The position numbers and the translations under genes are program-made. A stretch of 64,000 nt of DNA from Patiria pectinifera (taxonomy: Eukaryota; Echinodermata; Asteroidea; Valvatida; Asterinidae): assembly GCA_029964075.1 (NCBI GenBank), contig CM057142.1:37140392-37204391 (forward strand), given 5' to 3'. Numbering within the stretch: position 1 is the stretch's first letter; every line of letters starts with the position of its first letter. Shown here in pieces: positions 58,161 through 64,000 of this stretch. Below the pieces are notes generated by a model. The model had not been told where the DNA came from and did no database searches. It saw only the letters and a list, made by a program, of their open reading frames with translations.

Positions 58161-61100
58161 GTACATAAACATAAAGATGATGCAACTCTTGCAATCCATG
58201 AATAATGAAAAGAAGGAAGTGGCAAATTTCATCGAAAGGAGAAATAACATCATGAGAGTTCGCCTATCAGGCCGCCTGCAAGAATAGGGCCCATGCATAC
58301 AGCATGCACAGTACAGTATAGCTGGAAATAGCTTACCTTGATCCAGGCAGCATGCAATCGGCCACTGCAAAAAGGGGTTGGGGGGGGGGTGGTCATCATT
58401 TGACGTACAGTCATGGGGGATCTGGAAAGAATGTTACAAATTGACGCGACTGTTTTCATCACATAGGTCTATCTTAATGAAGCCATTCAGTCATTGCAAA
58501 AATGTTGAAAAGAAATGAATCTGAGAGTGAGGCTGAGAAATATTTCCAATTTTTGTTAGAAAATACTTTGAAATAAATTGTTATAAAATACTTTGGGAAA
58601 ATTCTGCCAACTGGACACCACTTACCTGCCGCCAAACATCCAAATTTTCACCTCACCTTGTGATTTCAACCAAGAGGAATCCAGGAAAGAGTGGACATGC
58701 GAAAAAATTGGTAAAAATGTGTTTTTGGAGCACATTTTGCATGCACATGTAGTGCAGATCTGAGTTGAAGCAGCCGGTCAAAACTGATTGAAGTGTCTGG
58801 AACAGCGGTACGTTATTTATACGCATGACATCGATAACCATGACGTCGCATGAGACGTCGCATGAGCCGGCCAATGATAGTGCAATACGTCATTATGAAT
58901 ATTTATTTTCTCATGAATATTTAGTTTATTTCAATGGATACTTCAAATACGTCCAAAGATTGATCATTGCAGCAGCGATCGTGCGCGGCCTAGCGGTTAA
59001 GAGACTCGTGTATCAAGCAAGCGTCCGAGGTTCGAATCTCGAGGAAGTGAGCGACTGATTGATAAATAGAAATTAAGGAAAGGACGGGGTGAGATAGAGG
59101 AGGGAAAGTGGAGGGAATAACCATAAAAGAGGTAACTTTTGGCGCTAGAAAATTAATTGAAAAAAGTGGTGTCCGGATAGCAGAATTTTTCCGAATGTGC
59201 AAGTGCATTCTTATGATTGTGCAACTTAACTGGATACTTGCGCAATTTTTGAGCGCACATTCTTAATCGTAAGAATGCGCAACAAGAGAATGGTCTTGTC
59301 GATGCCGAGCCATGGCTGCATTTGGCGAGTCTAGCTGCATCCTCGTTCACTGATTGTTGGGCCGAATTCTTAAATTATTATACCGTTGCAACGCAATGTC
59401 ACTAGGGAAAGGACTTGTACATACATGTATGCCATTGATTCCATGTCTGTACATCATACATGTACATGGTGAGCAGAACGATGCTAATGTTGTTATTTGG
59501 CGTAATTACAGTATGTACACTGCACTGTCATTCTGGAAGTATCTATACTTGTATGTCTTTTTCAAGAGTATTTCCTTTTCTCCTTTTCATTATTTTGTCC
59601 TTTTTTCATAGACAAAAGTGCCAAAGAGAGCTTTGGATATAGGATGTGCAGTTGGAAGAACAGCATTTGAACTTGCTCGCGACTTTGAGCAGGTCATAGG
59701 AATAGACTACAGCCAAGCATTTGTGGATACCTGCTGTGCGTTGAGAGACCAGGGTTCCTTGGACTATTCTGTTCAAGACGAAGGAGATTTATCGACCCAA
59801 CTCAAGGCAGTTGTGGATCCTGCGATTGTATGTAATCCAGTTTATGAAGATGAGTCTGTCGATTTGATGTTATTTTAGCTCTGTCATGTCTGTGAATGTT
59901 TGTAAACTGTTTGCAGTAGTGATTAATTGGATCATTGGATTTAAATCTGGATTTTAAAAAAATGTTTTAATTCCACTATTAGGTTTTGATTTTGGAAACC
60001 GGATATTCAAATCCAACCTTAAAATTTTTTTAGCTTTCCATTTTTTTGTCACAGGCTAAAGAAAACAACTAAAACATCCCCCAATGGTTGCCAATTGTAA
60101 CTGCATTCACTTGCTAGTGGTCTTTTTGGTATATGAAAAGCCTGCTCATTTGACCATGGAGCTTATAGCTCCATGATTTGACTTAGCAGAGAGTTTCCAT
60201 CCATGTTTTTTTTTCAACATTAGCTCTTGAGTGTTTTTGTAAAGGCCCAGTACAGTAGTCATTGAATCCTATAATCCCTAACTGCCCTGAATCCTTCAAA
60301 ATCCATTTTGCCAAAGTAGAGGAATTTGGAGGATTGAGGTTACATGGCAAAAGTGCGTTACTGATTTTGTAGGATGCACTTTGTCAAGGTCTTGGGCCGG
60401 ACCTTGTGTTGTTTTTGCTCAGCCATGCATAAATATAGGCCTGGATTATGCTTGAAATCCTCCGTACTGCTCCAGGATGTCACTGGCCAAGCCTCAACAT
60501 ATTGACAGTCACTGCCGCAGGATTCAGGCAGTGGTCACCCCTCCACAGACCATATTCAAGAAATGATGGAGGAATTTGCTGTATTCTAAAAATAATGGAG
60601 GATTGAGGCTGTATTCTATTTTTACACGAGGCCAATTGGAGGATTTTGCAGGATTGAGGCTACATTCTAGCAAAAAGGCCCAGGTAGTTAGGGTTAAAGA
60701 ACATGTACCACTTGGGGGTATTTTTGTGGCACGTCACTCCTCACCTTTTATTGGCGTGACTGTGAGCTGAATGGGAACTTCCTGTGAAATCCGATACATG
60801 CAACCGCTATTCAGTTTGAAAATAATTGGGATAATCGGATTTTGAAATCTGATTTTTCTCCCACCACTAGTTTACAGTTTTCCTTTGTTTAGCATGGTTC
60901 AATTTTTTAAAATTAATTCAAGTTTTGTGTATTGAGCTCCCTTGCTCTTCCGGTCCCTACAAAACACTGTTGTATTTTTCTCAAAGAGAATATCTCATAT
61001 GGACTGCGCACCCCAGTGAAAGTAACTGGAGAACGTTTACATTGCACAGCATTTGTAGGATATTGAAATGCATGTATCTTTCAAAGAGCAATGTCTGGAT

Positions 61101-62580
61101 GTAAGTTTTCAAACTAAAACCTAAAAAATAATAGGATGGCACTTATTTTCACAAATTAATTGAAAATAGCATCAGACTGTGATTTTGTTTGTGTGTCACT
61201 GTTTCTCTCTCCAACCAGGATTGCAGCAGAGTTCAGTTTCAGCAAGGGGATGCCTGCAGTCTACCACTGGACCTTGGCCAGTTTGGTTGTGTCGTGGCAG
61301 CTAATCTCACCTGTCGGTTACAAAACCCCTACGACTTTCTGAATCGTCTGCCCAACCTTGTGGCACCCGGCGGTATTCTCATGCTGACAACACCCTGCAC
61401 TTGGCTAGCGCAGTTCACCCCAAAAGTAAGTAAGCTTTGTGATTACTTAAAAACAACAGAGTAGATGGAGATAAACAATTTTGGAAGTTTCAATATTTTT
61501 AATATCATTAAAATAAAAGCCTTATCTATGCTTTAGTTCCACAAAAATTGAAACTGCAAAATGGTTTTGCTTCAATGCGCGAGTATACTCCAGAGGAGGT
61601 TTCTGCAAGTATAGGAAGGTAATGATGATATAAAGGTCACAGCATGGGCCTTATGCACTAGTTGGCCATTTTTGTTGAGTTCCCTGAATGTATTTCATTA
61701 ATTGTTAACTGTTGAATGGGATCTGGCTTTGAACATTAGGCAATGTTTAATTACAAATTTTAAATTATTCATTGAAGCAGACTGGAATTATTAGTAATTA
61801 ACTTGCTTTCATTTCTCTTCGCAAGTTCCAAAAATTAAGATTTTACCTGGCTTTCAATTCAATATGGCCGACTTGTGAATAAGGCCCATTATGACCATAG
61901 CATGTTGCCAAAAAGTGTAAGGCAACTACGTACATGTATATGACATTAATTAAACCTCCTTTTTGTTTGATCAGTCACAGACAGTCAATAATTAAATCCT
62001 GTTCCCCTGACATGCCTTTTACACAGGCTAGTCATCAACAGTCATATCATATTTCAATAGGCACTGACAATGAAATTCCATCAACAGACAAAAGCAGGTG
62101 ACTGGTAGGCACAGCTGGCTTATCAATCCCCCCAGTCAAAGCACAGCTTTATCAGGTTTCATAACAATCACAGCCAGTCAATCTTGCTCTATGAAAGCAG
62201 GGAGCACTCAACTGTTAAAAACAGTCACTTGATTTATTGTTACTACTGGGCTGGCCTTGTTGCAATTGCCAGCCGGGAGGGGGGGGGGGAGTTAATAGTC
62301 CCATTCATTAAGCCCCGCCCCTAATGTAGGAAAGGAATATTAATATGTTATTACCTTACTGACAGAGTTTTGTTTGTTTTTTTCCTTCAAGAGCAATTGG
62401 CTTGGTGGCTACAAGGACAAGAATGGACAGCCGGTCACGACCTTTGACACGCTCAAGAAAGTCCTGGGTCCTGACTTTGATCTGATAGCAGAGAAAAACA
62501 TGCAGTTCTTTATCCGCGAAACGGCTCGTAAGAATCAGTGGTCAGTTGCTCATGCTACAATATGGATCCGTAAGGAATAA
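57873..62580 (+). CDS. OvoA-C-like SAM-dependent methyltransferase with N-terminal membrane anchor (gene, 4 exons)
   Basis: Exons 57873-58160, 59612-59827, 61219-61425, 62392-62580; 299 residues, all introns GT..AG in phase 0. Residues 9-32 form a hydrophobic segment ([20 protein letters not shown]) before a basic stretch: a likely membrane anchor. [17 protein letters not shown] (44-60) opens the conserved domain. SAM motif I is [10 protein letters not shown] (103-112); the acidic ribose-binding residue is Asp128 in [14 protein letters not shown] (177-184) and AANLTCRL (195-202) follow; then [15 protein letters not shown] and NWLGGY (239-244), and a [15 protein letters not shown] end. This order matches the C-terminal 4-mercaptohistidine N1-methyltransferase domain of the ovothiol enzyme OvoA (TIGR04345-type), but the OvoA sulfoxide-synthase part is absent. 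Substrate is unproven. Confidence 0.88.
58161..59611 (+). other. Methyltransferase intron 1
   Basis: Contains the tRNA-like SINE head at 58980-59048, a TGACGTCGCATGAGACGTCG direct repeat near 58840, and a short inverted pair (GAATGTGCAAG.. / ..GCGCACATTC) at 59190-59265. Confidence 0.6.
58980..59048 (+). repeat. tRNA-like pol III head (tRNA pseudogene or SINE)
   Basis: A box CCTAGCGGTTAAGAGAC at 58989 and B box GAGGTTCGAATCTCG at 59027-59041. The T-arm can pair (CGAG..CTCG). No matching acceptor stem, so not a functional tRNA. Confidence 0.5.
59612..59827 (+). CDS. Methyltransferase exon 2
   Basis: Acceptor ..ccttttttcatag, donor gtatgt. 72 codons (residues 97-168) holding SAM motif I (GCAVGR), the FELAR helix and IGIDYS. 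Confidence 0.92.
60271..60697. mobile_element. MITE-like repeat with GGAGGATTGAGG motifs
   Basis: ATAATCCCTAACTGCCCTG at the left and, inverted, TTAACCCTAACTACCTGG at the right. Four internal copies of GGAGGATT(G/T) and two of GCAGGATT. Boundaries approximate; in methyltransferase intron 2. Confidence 0.5.
61219..61425 (+). CDS. Methyltransferase exon 3
   Basis: Acceptor ..tctccaaccag, donor gtaagt. 69 codons (169-237): [16 protein letters not shown], a helix, then [15 protein letters not shown], the strand-5/post-motif region of a Rossmann methyltransferase. Confidence 0.92.
61426..62391 (+). other. Methyltransferase intron 3
   Basis: No element boundaries found; a G homopolymer near 62280. 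Confidence 0.5.
62392..62580 (+). CDS. Methyltransferase exon 4 (terminal)
   Basis: Acceptor ..tttttccttcaag. 62 codons starting [12 protein letters not shown] and ending [12 protein letters not shown] at 62578-62580. The RETxRKNQW motif near the end is shared with OvoA C-termini. A possible AATAAA lies at 63429-63434. Confidence 0.92.
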   Translation, partial: SNWLGGYKDKNGQPVTTFDTLKKVLGPDFDLIAEKNMQFFIRETARKNQWSVAHATIWIRKE

Positions 62581-62646
62581 CGTACCTATAAGTACTTGGT
62601 ATCATGAATCGTAGTATAGTTAGTGTTATGGACTTCGTACGGGAAT

Positions 62647-62850
62647 GGAAAGATTTCCATACAAGAAGTTCACTAATTTGCCTCTGTATTGACTAACAAG
62701 CCCCCGGATAGCAACTTCATGTCATCAAAGTCAATTTGAGCAGTGAGAAAATACAAACAAATTCTTAGAAAACACTTGGAATTTTTCAGTCCAATCTCAT
62801 AGGGTTTGTGCACAGGGTGTTGAGTGAACTTCTTATATGGAAATCTTTCC
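62647..62850. mobile_element. 204-bp MITE with 9-bp target duplication, copy 2
   Basis: Same length as and inverted to 39345-39548. TACGGGAAT flanks both ends (62638-62646, 62851-62859). It lies 66 bp after the methyltransferase stop codon, so it is probably transcribed in its 3' UTR. Confidence 0.9.
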
Positions 62851-63572
62851 TACGGGAATATACAGTTGTCTCCTGTGATGTTAGTCCACGGCGTTTTGTA
62901 TGCTTGAGGAACGCAAATGGCACCTGCTGATGGTTCCATTCACACTCGAGGGCAAACAAAACCCCTGGACTATATCAGAACAGACAATTGCTTGTTATAG
63001 CATGGTATTTTTATATATAGTTGTTTGAGTCCTTAGAAAGTACAATATGACAAATTTCGTAAACACAGGATTTTTCTGTTTCGACACCCTATGCATTTTA
63101 ATTAAACGGTCGCATTCTTCAGTCTTTGTTACAATGTAATACACGTATGGGCATCTGCGCTGACACATTCGTTGACACGCGCATGCCCAAGCGTACATAA
63201 ACATTTGCATGAGTTTGTCAATGTTTTTATTATTGCAGTAGGACAATGATTAGTGAAGCGTGGACGATATTTTATCCAAAGTCTATAGCAAAATCTTGGA
63301 AAGGAAAACATCCGTTTGTCTTGCGTATATATTGCTTGTTTGTGATTCTTATACAATTTTGTTAAAACTTGATCGAAAGTATGGATATAGGTATTTGGGT
63401 TTGTTCAGTTATTGGCTTAAAGCATAGTAAATAAAAGCAATACATGAAGTCCATAAAACAAATTCTTTATTGTGGTATTGCTGGAGACATCTACATGTAC
63501 CTGGTTGTGCTAAAAATGCGGGAAAATTACCAGTTCCAATGATGAATGGAAAAATGTGAAAGAACACTGTAC

Positions 63573-64000
63573 TTAAAGGGAATATACATCATTTGCTTTT
63601 GCTGTAATTTTCAGAAATGGATGGAATTGGGGGGTTGGAAATATATAGCAAATATAGTTACACTGACTTTTAGAAAGTTCAAGTTCAAAATACTATAAAA
63701 ACTCAAGAAAAACAATGTTTTTCCTGTAGTCTGGTTCCCTGACTCAAATTTAAGAAGAGCAGGCAGTTTTACATATATTAGAATTGTAAGGTCTGGGGAA
63801 CTAGTCTGGCCGACATACCCGTTCATAGGTGTGTGTCGATTGCAAACAAGTGCGATGGTCAACTAGAGGCCAGTATTTTTGAGAAAAAAGCCCAGTTTTT
63901 CAACGCTGATCGGGCCGATACAAAAATAATTGATAAAATACCACTTTACACAAAAATGACAGTATACCAGGTGACAGGATGCTTTACACTGTCATTCACT
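63573..64000 (+). mobile_element. TTAA MITE, family 1, copy E (cut by window end)
   Basis: Starts TTAAAGGGAATATACATCAT at 63573 and matches copies A and B to the last base of the window. The right end lies outside. Confidence 0.85.

Noticed and set aside
58980-59048. Functional tRNA gene
   Set aside because: A and B boxes are good but no complete acceptor stem or clear anticodon arm could be formed; better as a SINE head.
59618-59878. Separate small methyltransferase gene starting at an internal ATG
   Set aside because: It is exon 2 of the four-exon gene; the frame continues in phase from exon 1 and into exon 3 across proper splice sites.

Overview
This is animal (metazoan) genomic DNA. Its genes have spliced exons with GT..AG boundaries, introns run up to 22 kb, GC is low, and much of the window is mobile DNA. 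Short self-complementary words such as TACATGTA and ACCGGT recur throughout, which I associate with marine invertebrate deuterostomes (lancelet, echinoderm or hemichordate). The sequence alone does not settle the clade.

Three host genes can be rebuilt completely. (1) SLC25A29-like mitochondrial basic amino-acid carrier, plus strand, four exons 420-28875, 292 residues; its 22.5 kb intron 2 is packed with transposons. (2) YIPF4-like Golgi/ER Yip1-family membrane protein, minus strand, six exons 55755-41352, 301 residues; convergent with SLC25A29. (3) A stand-alone SAM-dependent methyltransferase resembling the C-terminal domain of the ovothiol enzyme OvoA, with a predicted N-terminal membrane anchor, plus strand, four exons 57873-62580, 299 residues; divergent from YIPF4 with about 2.1 kb between start codons. 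I see no functional link among the three.

Mobile DNA by region: 0.6-5.2 kb TTAA-flanked MITEs and a TIR element carrying an 18-bp array; 8.4-9.4 kb a fold-back element and other MITEs; 11.1-13.7 kb more TTAA MITEs and a tandem duplication; 15.0-19.8 kb a 4.77 kb DNA transposon whose inverted ends are 42-bp satellite arrays, with exact 6-bp target duplications and a truncated multi-exon integrase-like transposase; 20.7-25.8 kb and 47.2-51.6 kb two copies of a composite palindromic element lying in introns of two different genes, arms inverted but core block in the same orientation; 29.9-41 kb intergenic MITEs and SINEs; 39.3 and 62.6 kb two 204-bp MITEs with perfect 8-9 bp target duplications.

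The strongest candidates for something undescribed are the satellite-ended transposon (15004-19774), the flip-core composite element pair, and the membrane-anchored stand-alone OvoA-C-like methyltransferase.
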